From WTFY01 sp964614915 (GTDB lineage Bacteria > Pseudomonadota > Gammaproteobacteria > UBA4575), in NCBI GenBank assembly GCA_964614915.1, contig CAZTNC010000002.1, positions 1 to 64,000 of the forward strand: a stretch of DNA of 64,000 nucleotides, in the 5' to 3' direction. The notes beneath the pieces were generated by a model. It did no database searches and was not told the DNA's origin. It was given only the letters and a program-made list of their open reading frames with translations. This document shows positions 1 to 9,891 of the stretch, piece after piece. Position numbers and translations under genes: made by a program. Position 1 is the stretch's first letter. The number at the start of each line of letters is the position of its first letter.

Positions 1-282
1 CTGAAGGCACTGGAAGCCGCCTTGGATGACAGCGTGGGGCTGCTGGCAGAATTCGGGAGGCTGCTGGTGATCACCTTCCACTCACTGGAAGACCAGACCG
101 TGAAGGGTGTGTTCAGGAAACACAGTCATTCCAGCGCACCGCGCAAGCTGCCTGTCACCGGGTCAGCCGGACCGCAGCTGAAAAGGGTCGGCAAACCGGT
201 GCGCCCTTCAGCAGAGGAAGTCGCCGCCAACATACGGGCACGCAGTGCCAAGCTGTATGTCCTGGAGCGTGTCACATGCTAG
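1..282 (+). CDS. rsmH: RsmH, 16S rRNA m4C1402 methyltransferase (C-terminal part only)
   Basis: The reading frame is open from base 1, so only the last 93 residues are in the window. They carry the RsmH C-terminal signature, a run like VITFHSLEDQTVK followed by a basic tail ending in ARSAKLYVLERV. RsmH methylates N4 of C1402 in the 16S rRNA decoding site using S-adenosylmethionine. The gene is the usual first or second gene of the dcw cluster, and its stop overlaps the ftsL start by 7 bases. The SAM-binding N-terminal part lies upstream of the window. Confidence 0.95.
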   Translation: MKALEAALDDSVGLLAEFGRLLVITFHSLEDQTVKGVFRKHSHSSAPRKLPVTGSAGPQLKRVGKPVRPSAEEVAANIRARSAKLYVLERVTC

Positions 283-548
283 GCAGGTTTATGCTTGTGC
301 TGATCCTGACTGCTGTGAATGTGTTCACCGGCGTAGGCATCGTGTATTCGGAGCATTCCCTACGCAAGGAATTTATCGAGTTGCAGAAATTGCAGAACCA
401 GTTTGACGAATTACAGGTCGAGTGGGGCCGTCTGCAGCTGGAACAAAGCACATGGCTGGCACACGGCCGGGTAGAGAAACTGGCACGTGAAGAACTCGGG
501 ATGAGCCAGGTCCACAAGGAAAGGCTGGTACTTCTGGAATCCCGTTGA
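276..548 (+). CDS. ftsL: FtsL, division protein
   Basis: A small bitopic membrane protein of 90 residues: a short cytoplasmic end, one membrane segment at about residues 5-24, and a periplasmic coiled coil rich in Leu, Gln and Glu at about residues 27-60. FtsL joins FtsB and FtsQ in the complex that activates FtsWI septal peptidoglycan synthesis. The sequence itself is poorly conserved, so the call rests on topology, size and position between rsmH and ftsI. The ATG overlaps the rsmH stop, implying translational coupling. Confidence 0.9.
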   Translation: MLGRFMLVLILTAVNVFTGVGIVYSEHSLRKEFIELQKLQNQFDELQVEWGRLQLEQSTWLAHGRVEKLAREELGMSQVHKERLVLLESR

Positions 549-552
549 CGTC

Positions 553-2268
553 ATGAAGCAGACACCGAATTTCAAACGGAGACGTATATTTGTGTTGTCT
601 GTCTTCGTATTCGGATTGGCTGTGTTGTTTGCACGGGCGGTTGATTTGCAGCTGTTCGACCATGAATTCCTGGAGGAGGAAGGTAAGGCGCGCCACTTGC
701 GGGTAGTTGAGATGCCTGCGCATCGTGGGATGATTCTGGACCGAAACGGTCAATTACTCGCAGTGAGCACGCCGGTTTTTTCAGTATGGGCCAACCCCGC
801 CGAGGCTCTGGACAGTCACGACTCCGTGGTACGCGTGGCTGAAATCCTGGACCTGAAGGTGAGAGACCTGCTCGGAAAACTTGAGCAGAAGAAAAACCGG
901 CAATTCCTGTACATCAAGCGCCATATAAACCCACAACAGGCGGAACGCTTGCAGCAAAGCGATTTGTCAGGATTTTATTTGCGACGGGAGTACCGGCGCT
1001 ATTACCCCACCGCGGAAGTCAGCTCTCATGTACTCGGCTTCACCAGTGTCGATGACAAGGGCCTGGAGGGCATAGAGCTGGCCTATGAAGACTGGCTGGC
1101 GGGACAGCCCGGTGCCAAGAGGGTGATCAAGGATCAACTCAACCGGATTGTCGAAGACGTCGAGGCCATCAAGATACCGCGCCCTGGGCAAAACCTGACA
1201 TTGAGCATTGATCGCAGAGTGCAATACCTCGCGTACCGCGAATTGAAAGCCGCCTACCTCCAGCATGGAGCCCGTTCGGCATCTGCAGTCATGGTGGACG
1301 CCAAAACGGGTGAAGTGCTGGCCATGGTGAATGTACCCTCGTTCAATCCGAACAATCGCAAGGAGCACAAGCAGCACACGTACCGCAATCGTGCGGTCAC
1401 GGATGTATTTGAGCCGGGATCGACGATGAAGCCCTTTGTGGTCGCGCTGGCCTTGGATTCCAGGCGTTATTCCCCGGAGACCGTGATCGACACCACGCCA
1501 GGAACCTATAAGGTGGGCCCGTTCACGATTCGGGACATCCGTGATTTTGGTCCGCTTTCAGTCAATGAGGTGTTGTTGAAGTCCAGTAATGTCGGAGCCG
1601 TGAAAATGGTATTCACGATCCCGCGACAGGACCTGTGGACGACCTATGACGCGATCGGGGTGGGTCAGTCCACGGAGTCCGGATTCCCGGGTGAGGCGAC
1701 CGGTTACCTGAAAAACTTCCAGGACTGGCACAAGACCGAGCACGCCAGCATGGCGTATGGCTATGGCATGTCGATGACGGCCCTGCAACTGGCACGGGCC
1801 TACACCGTGCTGGCATCGGATGGTAAACGGGCCTCCATCTCCATGCTGCGCAAGGAAGATGCGGATTCCCGCTGGAGCACGCAGCCCAGTGTGATTTCAC
1901 CGCAAACCGTGCGCCAGATCCGCTCAATCCTGAATGCAGTGGTTTCTGAGGAGGGCACCGGTTCCCGGGCCGGAGTGCCGGGCTATACGATTGCCGGCAA
2001 GACCGGCACCGTGCGCAAGTCAGCGGGCAACGGCTATGAGAAAAAGTACATCGCGATGTTTGCAGGCATGGCGCCCGCAAGTGATCCGAGGCTGGTGCTT
2101 GTTGTTTTGATCAACGAGCCCAGCGGGGGAGCTTACTACGGCGGCCATGTGGCAGCGCCTGTTTTTTCGAGGATCATGGGGGGAACTTTGCGTCTGCTGA
2201 ACATTACACCTGATAACGTGTCCTTGCGTGCCGATACCATTCGCCTTCCTCAAGATCATGCAGGCTAG
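553..2268 (+). CDS. ftsI: FtsI (PBP3), septal peptidoglycan transpeptidase
   Basis: Class B penicillin-binding protein of 571 residues. One N-terminal membrane anchor (about residues 11-30) is followed by the PBP dimerisation domain and the transpeptidase domain. The three active-site motifs are visible: S290-T-M-K293, S344-S-N346 and K483-T-G-T486. It cross-links septal peptidoglycan with its partner FtsW, encoded further along the same cluster. It starts 4 bases after ftsL, and its end overlaps the murE start. Length is normal for gammaproteobacterial FtsI. Confidence 0.97.
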   Translation: MKQTPNFKRRRIFVLSVFVFGLAVLFARAVDLQLFDHEFLEEEGKARHLRVVEMPAHRGMILDRNGQLLAVSTPVFSVWANPAEALDSHDSVVRVAEILDLKVRDLLGKLEQKKNRQFLYIKRHINPQQAERLQQSDLSGFYLRREYRRYYPTAEVSSHVLGFTSVDDKGLEGIELAYEDWLAGQPGAKRVIKDQLNRIVEDVEAIKIPRPGQNLTLSIDRRVQYLAYRELKAAYLQHGARSASAVMVDAKTGEVLAMVNVPSFNPNNRKEHKQHTYRNRAVTDVFEPGSTMKPFVVALALDSRRYSPETVIDTTPGTYKVGPFTIRDIRDFGPLSVNEVLLKSSNVGAVKMVFTIPRQDLWTTYDAIGVGQSTESGFPGEATGYLKNFQDWHKTEHASMAYGYGMSMTALQLARAYTVLASDGKRASISMLRKEDADSRWSTQPSVISPQTVRQIRSILNAVVSEEGTGSRAGVPGYTIAGKTGTVRKSAGNGYEKKYIAMFAGMAPASDPRLVLVVLINEPSGGAYYGGHVAAPVFSRIMGGTLRLLNITPDNVSLRADTIRLPQDHAG

Positions 2269-3787
2269 GCCGTGCACACAAGGACCACCATTTTCCTGGC
2301 CTCTGGCAGATCTGCTGGACGGATGGGCGCAGGTGCAAAAGATGCATAGCGACACTGTGATCACTGGACTTGGCCTTGACAGCCGCACGATTGAAGCCGG
2401 AGCCCTGTTCTTTGCCACACAAGGTACACGCCAGCACGGCCTGCAGTACAGCCAGCAGGCCATGGCGCGGGGCGTTGCCGCAATTGCCTGGGAGCCTGGC
2501 CCCCAGGCCCGGGAAGATTGCCTGCAGGACGATCTGCCCTGTATCCGGATCCCTGACCTGCAACAACAGATCGGGCCGATCGCACGGCGGTTTTTCAAGA
2601 ATCCCTCGCAGCACATTCATGTGATCGGTGTAACGGGCACGGACGGGAAAACTTCCGTCAGCCAGTTTCTTGCACAGGCCTTTGCGAAACTGGGAATCCC
2701 CTGCGGAGTAGTCGGAACATTGGGGTACGGCATTCATTCGGACCTCGAGCCTGAAGCCTGCACCACTCCTGACGCCATCCGTATGCAGGCTCTGCTGCAT
2801 GGCTTCCTCGAAAAGGAGATTCCGCAGGCGGTTGTCGAAGCCTCGTCCCATGGTCTCAAGCAGGGGAGACTGAATGGCGTGGACGTGGACACGGCGATCT
2901 TTACGAACCTGGGTCACGACCACATGGACTATCATGCGAGCTTGGAAGATTATAAAAATTCCAAACGCATCCTGTTTCAAACTGCGGGTTTGCGGCATGC
3001 GGTCATCAACGTTGATGATGCATTCGGCCGCAAGCTGGCGGAAGAAGCCGGCAACCACACCAGGGTCGTCCCGTATTCCTGCAGCATGCACCTCGCTGAC
3101 AAGGAACCCCATGTATTTGCGAGCAACGTGTCTGCTTCGCAAAAAAGAACGGTAATTGAGATTGCCACGAGCTGGGGTTCGGGTGTCATTGAGACCGGGC
3201 TTTACGGAGAATTCAACGTCAGTAATCTGTTGGCCGTGACAGGAGCACTGCTGGCAAACGGTCATGCACTGAATGAAGTCCTCGCCGCCGTATCTTGCGT
3301 GCAAACCGTGTCCGGAAGAATGGAGTGGGTTGGCGAAGGTCGAGATGCACCGAGTGTGCTCGTGGATTACGCGCATACTCCCCAGGCCTTGTCCAGCGTT
3401 CTGCAGGTGTTGCGCGAAACATGCCGCGGCAGGCTCTGGTGTGTCTTTGGCTGCGGAGGGGATCGGGATTCCGGTAAACGCAAGTACATGGCTCAGGCGG
3501 TGGAGTCCTTGGCCGATCATGCGGTGGTCACCGATGACAATCCCAGGTTCGAAGATCCGGATGACATTGTGCAGGATGTGGTCGCGGGATTCAGTCCTGC
3601 TGCCAGCTATTCCGTAATTCATGACCGCAAACAGGCCATCGCCCATGCGATACATGAGGCGAAACCCGGCGACACCGTGCTGATTGCGGGCAAGGGCCAT
3701 GAAACCCTGCAGATCATTGAAGGCAAACGTCTGCCGTTCGATGATCGGAAAGCGGCGGCAGACTGCCTACGGGAATACCCGGCATGA
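2258..3787 (+). CDS. murE: MurE, UDP-MurNAc-tripeptide synthetase (meso-DAP adding)
   Basis: Mur ligase that adds the third residue to UDP-MurNAc-L-Ala-D-Glu in the cytoplasm. The ATP-binding loop GTDGKT has its lysine at about residue 131. The motif D427-N-P-R430 is the one that selects meso-diaminopimelate rather than lysine, so a DAP-type wall is predicted; dapA near 50 kb fits. I chose the ATG at 2258, giving an 11-base overlap with ftsI. A GTG at 2228 would add 10 residues and is possible. The end overlaps murF by 4 bases. Confidence 0.95.
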   Translation: MQARPCTQGPPFSWPLADLLDGWAQVQKMHSDTVITGLGLDSRTIEAGALFFATQGTRQHGLQYSQQAMARGVAAIAWEPGPQAREDCLQDDLPCIRIPDLQQQIGPIARRFFKNPSQHIHVIGVTGTDGKTSVSQFLAQAFAKLGIPCGVVGTLGYGIHSDLEPEACTTPDAIRMQALLHGFLEKEIPQAVVEASSHGLKQGRLNGVDVDTAIFTNLGHDHMDYHASLEDYKNSKRILFQTAGLRHAVINVDDAFGRKLAEEAGNHTRVVPYSCSMHLADKEPHVFASNVSASQKRTVIEIATSWGSGVIETGLYGEFNVSNLLAVTGALLANGHALNEVLAAVSCVQTVSGRMEWVGEGRDAPSVLVDYAHTPQALSSVLQVLRETCRGRLWCVFGCGGDRDSGKRKYMAQAVESLADHAVVTDDNPRFEDPDDIVQDVVAGFSPAASYSVIHDRKQAIAHAIHEAKPGDTVLIAGKGHETLQIIEGKRLPFDDRKAAADCLREYPA

Positions 3788-5148
3788 GATTTACACTTGC
3801 CGAGATTGCACGGATTACGAAAGGCCAGCTGGTCGGCCAAGACATGCTCGTATCCAGCCTGTCCATCGATACAAGGACACTGCGCCAAGGGGACCTGTTC
3901 ATTGCCCTGGTGGGTGAAAGGTTTGACCCGCATGAGCTGATTGTCGCCGGGCATGCGAAACTCGCGGGCGCTTTGCTCGTCGAGCATGCACTGGATGTGC
4001 CCAACCCGCAGATTGTTGTGCGAAGAACCCATGCAGCCCTGCAGGATCTCGCCGTGGCATGGCGTGCGAAATTCAAGGTGCCGGTGGTTGGTATCACCGG
4101 CTCCAATGGCAAGACTTCGGTTAAGGAATTGACCCGGGAGATCCTGAGTACCCAGGGTGACGTACTGGCCACCCAGGGAAACCTGAACAACCACATCGGC
4201 GTGCCACTGACACTGCTGGGTCTGAATGAACGGCATCGCCACGCGGTGATCGAGATGGGTGCAAATCATGCGGGTGAAATCGAGAACCTCGCAAGGCTCG
4301 CAAGCCCTGACATCGGCGTGATTAGCAACATCGGGCCCGCGCATCTGGAGGGATTCGGTTCGCTGGAGGGCGTGGCACGGGCCAAAGCGGAACTCTATCG
4401 CCACATGAATCCGCGGGGCATCGCCGTGGTCAATGCCGATGAGCCGTATCTGCCATTGTGGCGTGAAGATATCGGTACACGTCGGCAGGTTTCATTCGGG
4501 ATCCGGCAGGATGCGGATGTCACCGGCGAAAAAACGGACTCACGCAAGGTCAGGGTCCGCACACCGGCAGGGGAAATACACACAACCCTGCAGGTTCCCG
4601 GCCAGCATGGCCTGTATAACGCACTTGCTGCCGCTGCAGTTTGTACGGCTCTGGAGATCGGGCTTGAAGATATCCGAGCCGGCATTGAATCCGCAAAGCC
4701 CGTACCTGGCCGCCTCGTACGGCTCGAAGGGATCCATGGTGCATGTGTCCTGGACGATACCTATAACGCCAATCCCGCCTCGCTGTCTGTCGCACTCGAT
4801 GTGCAGGCACAGGAATCCGGCGCACACTGGCTGGTACTGGGAGACATGGGCGAACTGGGCGGAGAAAGCATCGCCCTGCATAAAAAAGCCGGAATCATGG
4901 CCAGGAAATCCGGTGTCACACGCCTGCTGGCCCTCGGCAAGCTGGCCGCCCATGCGGTGGAGACATTTGGCCAGGATGGCGAGCATTTCTCGGACCACCG
5001 GGAAATCATCGAGATTTTGCGCAACGAAATGGACGACCAGGTCTGTGTGCTGGTGAAAGGCTCGCGCGCCATGCACCTGGAAAAGGTCATAGAAGGCATC
5101 CGGGCTCCTGCTGACTTGGGAGGCAGCCGAAAAGAACATGCTGCTTGA
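3784..5148 (+). CDS. murF: MurF, D-Ala-D-Ala adding enzyme
   Basis: Mur ligase of 454 residues that attaches D-Ala-D-Ala to UDP-MurNAc-tripeptide, the last cytoplasmic step of the nucleotide precursor. The N-terminal Mur ligase catalytic-type domain precedes the central ATP-binding loop GSNGKT (Lys at residue 110), and the conserved DDTYNANPAS motif lies near residue 325. Its start overlaps murE by 4 bases and its end overlaps mraY by 11, so translation is probably coupled along the operon. Its dipeptide substrate would come from DdlB, encoded downstream. Confidence 0.96.
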   Translation: MRFTLAEIARITKGQLVGQDMLVSSLSIDTRTLRQGDLFIALVGERFDPHELIVAGHAKLAGALLVEHALDVPNPQIVVRRTHAALQDLAVAWRAKFKVPVVGITGSNGKTSVKELTREILSTQGDVLATQGNLNNHIGVPLTLLGLNERHRHAVIEMGANHAGEIENLARLASPDIGVISNIGPAHLEGFGSLEGVARAKAELYRHMNPRGIAVVNADEPYLPLWREDIGTRRQVSFGIRQDADVTGEKTDSRKVRVRTPAGEIHTTLQVPGQHGLYNALAAAAVCTALEIGLEDIRAGIESAKPVPGRLVRLEGIHGACVLDDTYNANPASLSVALDVQAQESGAHWLVLGDMGELGGESIALHKKAGIMARKSGVTRLLALGKLAAHAVETFGQDGEHFSDHREIIEILRNEMDDQVCVLVKGSRAMHLEKVIEGIRAPADLGGSRKEHAA

Positions 5149-6220
5149 ACTGTTCGAGTATCTGGAAAGCTTCCATTCTGGATTCAATGTCTTCCAGTAT
5201 CTGACCCTGCGTTCGATCCTGGCCGTGCTTACCGCCCTGATTATCTGCTTTGTGACGGCACCCGTCATGATTCGCAAGCTGAGTGACTACAAGGTGAGCC
5301 AGAACGTCAGGGATGACGGGCCACAGACCCATCATGCCAAGGCAGGTACGCCGACCATGGGCGGGGTGTTCCTGCTGTTTGCGATTTTCCTGAGCGCGAT
5401 CCTGTGGAGTGATATGACCAACCGGTACGTGTGGTTTGTGCTGGTCACGACATTTTTGTTTGGCCTGGTCGGCGCCGTGGATGACATCAAGAAACTGCTG
5501 GGCGGATCGAGCAAGGGGCTGACTGCAAAAAGCAAGTATTTCTGGCAGTCCGTCATCGGGATTGGCGTCGCTCTGCTGTTGTTCTATACGGCGGAGAGTT
5601 CCGTTGAATACAGTCTCTATGTCCCCTTTTTCAAAAATGTGATCATCCCCCTGGGCGCCTGGTTCGTGGTGCTTACGTACATCGTCATCGTGGGTACCAG
5701 CAATGCGGTGAACCTGACCGACGGACTGGATGGCCTGGCCATCATGCCGGTGGTCATGGTGGCTGGCACCCTCGGCATATTTGCGTATCTGAGCGGTAAC
5801 CTGAATTTCTCAAGTTATCTTGCCATTCCGTATTTGCCGCTTGCCGGAGAGCTGGTGGTGTTCTGTGGCGCGGTGGTCGGTGCCGGGCTCGGATTTCTCT
5901 GGTACAACGCATACCCCGCACAGGTGTTCATGGGCGATGTCGGCGCGCTGTCGCTGGGTGCGGCACTGGGACTGCTGGCCGTGCTGGTGCGCCAGGAGAT
6001 CGTGCTGATGATCATGGGCGGCCTTTTTGTCGTGGAAACCGTTTCCGTGATGATCCAGGTCGCGTCTTACAAGCTCACAGGCAAAAGGGTTTTTCAGATG
6101 GCACCCCTGCACCATCATTTCGAGATGGGAGGTTCACCGGAACCCCGGGTGATCGTGCGCTGCTGGATCATCACGTTCGTGCTGGTGCTGATCAGCCTGG
6201 CGACCCTGAAGATCCGGTAA
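5138..6220 (+). CDS. mraY: MraY, phospho-MurNAc-pentapeptide translocase
   Basis: Polytopic inner-membrane enzyme of 360 residues with about ten membrane helices. It transfers phospho-MurNAc-pentapeptide to undecaprenyl phosphate, forming lipid I. Family signatures are present: the AGTPTMGG stretch near residue 70, a GAVDDIKK acidic motif near residue 113, NLTDGLDGLA in the middle, and the histidine-rich APLHHHFE loop near residue 324. It lies between murF and murD as in most dcw clusters. The length is exactly typical. Confidence 0.97.
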   Translation: MLLELFEYLESFHSGFNVFQYLTLRSILAVLTALIICFVTAPVMIRKLSDYKVSQNVRDDGPQTHHAKAGTPTMGGVFLLFAIFLSAILWSDMTNRYVWFVLVTTFLFGLVGAVDDIKKLLGGSSKGLTAKSKYFWQSVIGIGVALLLFYTAESSVEYSLYVPFFKNVIIPLGAWFVVLTYIVIVGTSNAVNLTDGLDGLAIMPVVMVAGTLGIFAYLSGNLNFSSYLAIPYLPLAGELVVFCGAVVGAGLGFLWYNAYPAQVFMGDVGALSLGAALGLLAVLVRQEIVLMIMGGLFVVETVSVMIQVASYKLTGKRVFQMAPLHHHFEMGGSPEPRVIVRCWIITFVLVLISLATLKIR

Positions 6221-6224
6221 TGTC

Positions 6225-7580
6225 ATGGCACTGGCGCTGCGGGAACAGATGATGGAAAACGCTCACGAACGAATCGTTGTCGGGCTTGGCAAGACCGGTC
6301 TGTCGGTGGCGCGTCACTTGCACAGACGGGGCATCCCCTTCGCCATGGCGGACACCCGGGACCAGCCTCCCGGGCTCGCGATTTTCAGGCAGGAATTCCC
6401 ACAGACGGACATCTGCACGGGAGCCTTGCCCGTACAGTGGTTTGCAGCAGCCAGCCAGATCATTTTGAGCCCCGGCGTGGATACGAGAAATCCGGCGATC
6501 CAGGCGGCGATTGACCGGGGTGCCGAGTGTTTTGGAGATATCGAGCTGTTTGCTGGTGCGAACCGGGTGCCGGTCGTCGCCGTGACCGGCTCAAATGGAA
6601 AAAGCACGGTGGTTCGGCTGGTGACCGAAATGGCCTCGGCCTGCGGCTTGTGCGCGTATGCAGGCGGTAATATCGGAACACCGGCACTGGACCTGCTCGA
6701 AGAAGATGATGCCCAGCTGTTTGTACTGGAGTTATCAAGTTTCCAACTCGAATCCACACAGTCCCTGAAGCCGCGCATCGGTGCCGTCCTTAACGTATCG
6801 GCAGATCACCTCGACCGTCACGACAGCCTGGAGCGATATGCAGAAATCAAGGCGCGCATCTACGAGCATGCGGGCTGCAGCGTGGTCAACCGGGGCGACG
6901 GGCTTGTAATGAAAATGAAGACCTCGGGGGCAGTCACGGATTTTGGACTCGACCGTCCAACAGACCGCGGTTTCGGCCTGTTGCAGCGCGGCAAGCATTC
7001 ATACCTGGCCCAGGGGGATCATTGCCTGTTGTCGACTGACAAGCTCACGATGCAGGGTGAGGCGGGCATCCTGAATGCGCTGGCGGCGCTGGCGATCGGA
7101 CATGCCCTGGGCCTGTCTACGGAAAAGATGTGCAGCGTTCTCACACGTTTCAAGGGATTGCCACACCGGCTTTCCCGGGTTGGCGAATCCAGTGGTGTGG
7201 CCTGGTTCAATGACTCCAAGGGCACCAATGTCGGTGCCTCGGTCATGTCACTGAGAAGCCTGGAAAGCAATGTGGTCCTGCTTGCCGGTGGGGTTTTCAA
7301 GGGAGGCGACCTGGCCAGTTTGCGCTCCGCAGTAGCCCGTCATGCCAAGCACGCAATTTTGTTCGGACAGGATTCGGACCTGCTGCGGCAGGCCCTGCAC
7401 GGGATCGTGCAGATTCATTCTGCGGATACCATGCGCGATGCCGTGGCCCAGGCCCAGGCACTCTCTGTGGCCGGTGACAAGGTATTGCTGTCCCCGGCAT
7501 GCGCAAGCTTCGACATGTATGAGGACTATACCGAGCGGGGCAGGGATTTCGAGAACTGTGTCAGGGAGCTGGTGCTGTGA
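6225..7580 (+). CDS. murD: MurD, UDP-MurNAc-L-Ala-D-Glu ligase
   Basis: Adds D-glutamate to UDP-MurNAc-L-Ala. The N-terminal dinucleotide-type fold begins around VVGLGKTGLSVAR. The ATP loop GSNGKST has its lysine at residue 126 when counted from the ATG at 6225. The motif LSSFQLE and the later NDSKGTN are typical MurD signatures. An alternative ATG at 6249 or 6252 would trim a few poorly conserved residues and may be the true start. The end overlaps ftsW by 4 bases. Confidence 0.95.
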   Translation: MALALREQMMENAHERIVVGLGKTGLSVARHLHRRGIPFAMADTRDQPPGLAIFRQEFPQTDICTGALPVQWFAAASQIILSPGVDTRNPAIQAAIDRGAECFGDIELFAGANRVPVVAVTGSNGKSTVVRLVTEMASACGLCAYAGGNIGTPALDLLEEDDAQLFVLELSSFQLESTQSLKPRIGAVLNVSADHLDRHDSLERYAEIKARIYEHAGCSVVNRGDGLVMKMKTSGAVTDFGLDRPTDRGFGLLQRGKHSYLAQGDHCLLSTDKLTMQGEAGILNALAALAIGHALGLSTEKMCSVLTRFKGLPHRLSRVGESSGVAWFNDSKGTNVGASVMSLRSLESNVVLLAGGVFKGGDLASLRSAVARHAKHAILFGQDSDLLRQALHGIVQIHSADTMRDAVAQAQALSVAGDKVLLSPACASFDMYEDYTERGRDFENCVRELVL

Positions 7581-8767
7581 ATTCACCCAAACGGTTTGTG
7601 CATGGAAGGGAAGCCCGCGAGGATGCCGAACTGTCCTGTCAATATGATGTCACGCTTGTCCTGTCCGCCGTGCTGCTGCTCGGCATAGGCCTGGTGATGG
7701 TGGCATCCTCCTCGATAGAAATCGCAGACCGTGGCACCGGAGACCCGCTGTACTACTTCAAACGTCAGTTCATTTTTGCGGTGTTCGGGGTGCTGGCGGC
7801 CCTGTTGCTCACCAAAGTCCGGCTGGCCCACCTGGAACGCTCCAGCGTGTTCTTGCTGTTTCTGATGGTGGCACTTCTGACCCTGGTACTGATCCCGGGG
7901 ATGGGCAGGACGGTGTACGGGAGTACGCGCTGGCTGGAACTCGGGCCCCTGGGTATACAGGTTTCTGAAATTGTGAAGCTGTTGCTGATCATCTACCTTG
8001 CCGGCTATCTGGTCCGGCACGGGCAGCAGGTCATCGAGTCGTTTGCGGGGTTCGTGCGGCCCATGCTGGTCTTGCTAGTCCTGTTTACCTTGCTGTTGCT
8101 TGAGCCCGATTTCGGTGCTGCGATCGTTTTGCTGGTTACCGCACTTGGCATGTTCTGGCTGGCAGGCGCCAAAATACTCAACTTTGTCATCCTGTTTGTT
8201 ACATCGGCGGCCTCCATGGCAGTGATCGCCGTTTCTTCCCCGTACCGCATGGAACGTCTTACTGCATTTCTCAACCCTTGGTCTGACCCGTTCGGCTCGG
8301 GTTTCCAGCTGACCCAGTCACTGATTGCGATTGGCAGCGGCTCGTGGACGGGCTTGGGCCTGGGTGCCAGTGTGCAGAAACTTTTTTATCTGCCCAAGGC
8401 ACACAACGATTTCGTGTTTGCCGTCATTGCCGAAGAACTGGGTCTGGTCGGGGTCGCCGTGGTGCTGCTGCTGTTCCTGGTGCTGATTGCCAGGTGTTTC
8501 GCGATCGGCAAAAAGGTGGAGGAAAAGGGCATGAAGTTCGGTGCCCTGGTCTGCTACGGGATCGGGATCTGGCTGGGATTGCAGGTCTTCATCAACATCG
8601 GCGTCAACATGGGCGTGTTGCCTACCAAGGGGCTGACATTGCCGCTGATCAGTGCGGGAGGCAGCAGCCTGGTGGTCGTTTGCATGGCTATCGGCCTGGT
8701 CACGCGTGTACACATGGAGGGGGTGGCCGAAGGGTCCGGACTGGCACGGAGGTTCAGGAACTCATGA
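7577..8767 (+). CDS. ftsW: FtsW, SEDS-family septal glycosyltransferase
   Basis: A 396-residue polytopic membrane protein of the SEDS family with about ten membrane helices. FtsW polymerises lipid II into glycan strands at the septum together with FtsI. Visible signatures are GSTRWLELGPLGIQVSEIVK around residue 115, the AHNDFVFAVIAEELG loop around residue 275, and the end segment TKGLTLPLISAGGSS. The N-terminal cytoplasmic tail of about 25 residues is charged. It overlaps murD by 4 bases upstream and murG by 4 bases downstream. Confidence 0.96.
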   Translation: MNSPKRFVHGREAREDAELSCQYDVTLVLSAVLLLGIGLVMVASSSIEIADRGTGDPLYYFKRQFIFAVFGVLAALLLTKVRLAHLERSSVFLLFLMVALLTLVLIPGMGRTVYGSTRWLELGPLGIQVSEIVKLLLIIYLAGYLVRHGQQVIESFAGFVRPMLVLLVLFTLLLLEPDFGAAIVLLVTALGMFWLAGAKILNFVILFVTSAASMAVIAVSSPYRMERLTAFLNPWSDPFGSGFQLTQSLIAIGSGSWTGLGLGASVQKLFYLPKAHNDFVFAVIAEELGLVGVAVVLLLFLVLIARCFAIGKKVEEKGMKFGALVCYGIGIWLGLQVFINIGVNMGVLPTKGLTLPLISAGGSSLVVVCMAIGLVTRVHMEGVAEGSGLARRFRNS

Positions 8768-9891
8768 AGACTTCATGCCCTCCTATCATGATTTTTGCTG
8801 CCGGGACCGGCGGCCATGTGTTTCCTGCACTTGCCGTGGCAAGGAAACTTGAGCAGCAGGGTATCCCGGTGGTCTGGGTGGGCACGAAAAAGGGTATCGA
8901 GTCGCGTGTGGTGGCCAACACCGCCTATCACTTTGAAGAAATTTCCATAGGCGGTCTTCGAAACAAGGATTTTCTGACCTACCTGCTTGCACCGGTCAAG
9001 CTGGGATTTGCCGGGCTGCAGACCGTCTGGCTGGTGCTGAAACACCGGCCCTGTGCGGTGCTCGGCATGGGCGGGTTTGTCTCCGGTACCGGCGGGCTTG
9101 TGGCTGCCTTGTTCAGGCGCCCCCTGGTCATCCATGAACAAAACGCGATATCAGGTCTGACCAATCGTCTTCTTGCACCGTTCGCCACCCATATCCTGAC
9201 GGCATTTCCAAGCACGTTCGTACGTGAGAACGTGGAAGTGGTCGGCAATCCGGTGCGCAAGGAAATTCTGCAGAACAAGCGTGAGCACGAAGTGGGTGAG
9301 CCGCAAGACCGGCCGTTGCATGTGCTCGTGGTCGGCGGAAGCCTGGGAGCGCATACCCTGAACAAGACCGTACCTGAGGCACTGGCACTGCTGGATACCG
9401 GAAAATGCCCGAAAGTCTGGCATCAGAGCGGAGATAAAAAGCTTGAATTCACGCAGCAGGCGTATGACACCCACCGGATCGAAGCCCGTGTGGATGCGTT
9501 CATCGAGAACATGCACGACGCGTACGCCTGGGCAGACCTGGTAGTTTGCCGTGCCGGTGCGATTACCGTGGCAGAGCTTGCGATGGCGGGTGTCGGTGCC
9601 GTTTTTGTCCCGTACCCGTATGCCGTGGACGATCACCAGACAGCCAATGCCAGTGTATTGGTTAAGGCGGGCGCGGCATTCATGATCCAGGAGCGAGAAC
9701 TCAATGCATCCGCATTGGCTGCCCTGTTGCGTGATGTGGACGCCCACCGTTCCAAGCTCAAGGACATTGCCGTGGCCATCCGAGGCTTTGCCAAGCCCCG
9801 GGCTGCTGAGGATGTGGCAAAAATATGCCTGCAGGCTTGTCTGAAGGGCAAGGGTGAGCGCACAGGGCTGGCCGAGGACCCGGGTTCATGA
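8764..9891 (+). CDS. murG: MurG, lipid II synthase
   Basis: Membrane-associated GT-B glycosyltransferase of 375 residues that adds GlcNAc to lipid I. It opens with the glycine loop AAGTGGHVFPALA (about residues 11-23), and the second Rossmann half carries VVGGSLGAHTLN. The nucleotide-sugar part contains CRAGAITVAELA. The frame stays open far upstream inside ftsW, but homology begins at the ATG at 8764, which gives a 4-base overlap with the ftsW stop. The end overlaps murC by 4 bases. Confidence 0.96.
   Translation: MKTSCPPIMIFAAGTGGHVFPALAVARKLEQQGIPVVWVGTKKGIESRVVANTAYHFEEISIGGLRNKDFLTYLLAPVKLGFAGLQTVWLVLKHRPCAVLGMGGFVSGTGGLVAALFRRPLVIHEQNAISGLTNRLLAPFATHILTAFPSTFVRENVEVVGNPVRKEILQNKREHEVGEPQDRPLHVLVVGGSLGAHTLNKTVPEALALLDTGKCPKVWHQSGDKKLEFTQQAYDTHRIEARVDAFIENMHDAYAWADLVVCRAGAITVAELAMAGVGAVFVPYPYAVDDHQTANASVLVKAGAAFMIQERELNASALAALLRDVDAHRSKLKDIAVAIRGFAKPRAAEDVAKICLQACLKGKGERTGLAEDPGS

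Noticed and set aside
2204..3700. A 498-codon open frame on the minus strand opposite murE
   Set aside because: It is antisense to a clear MurE with all motifs; the composition is that of a reverse shadow in high-GC DNA, with no ribosome site or known domain.
8344..8763. A 140-residue N-terminal extension of MurG
   Set aside because: It is the out-of-frame reading of ftsW; MurG homology begins exactly at the ATG at 8764.
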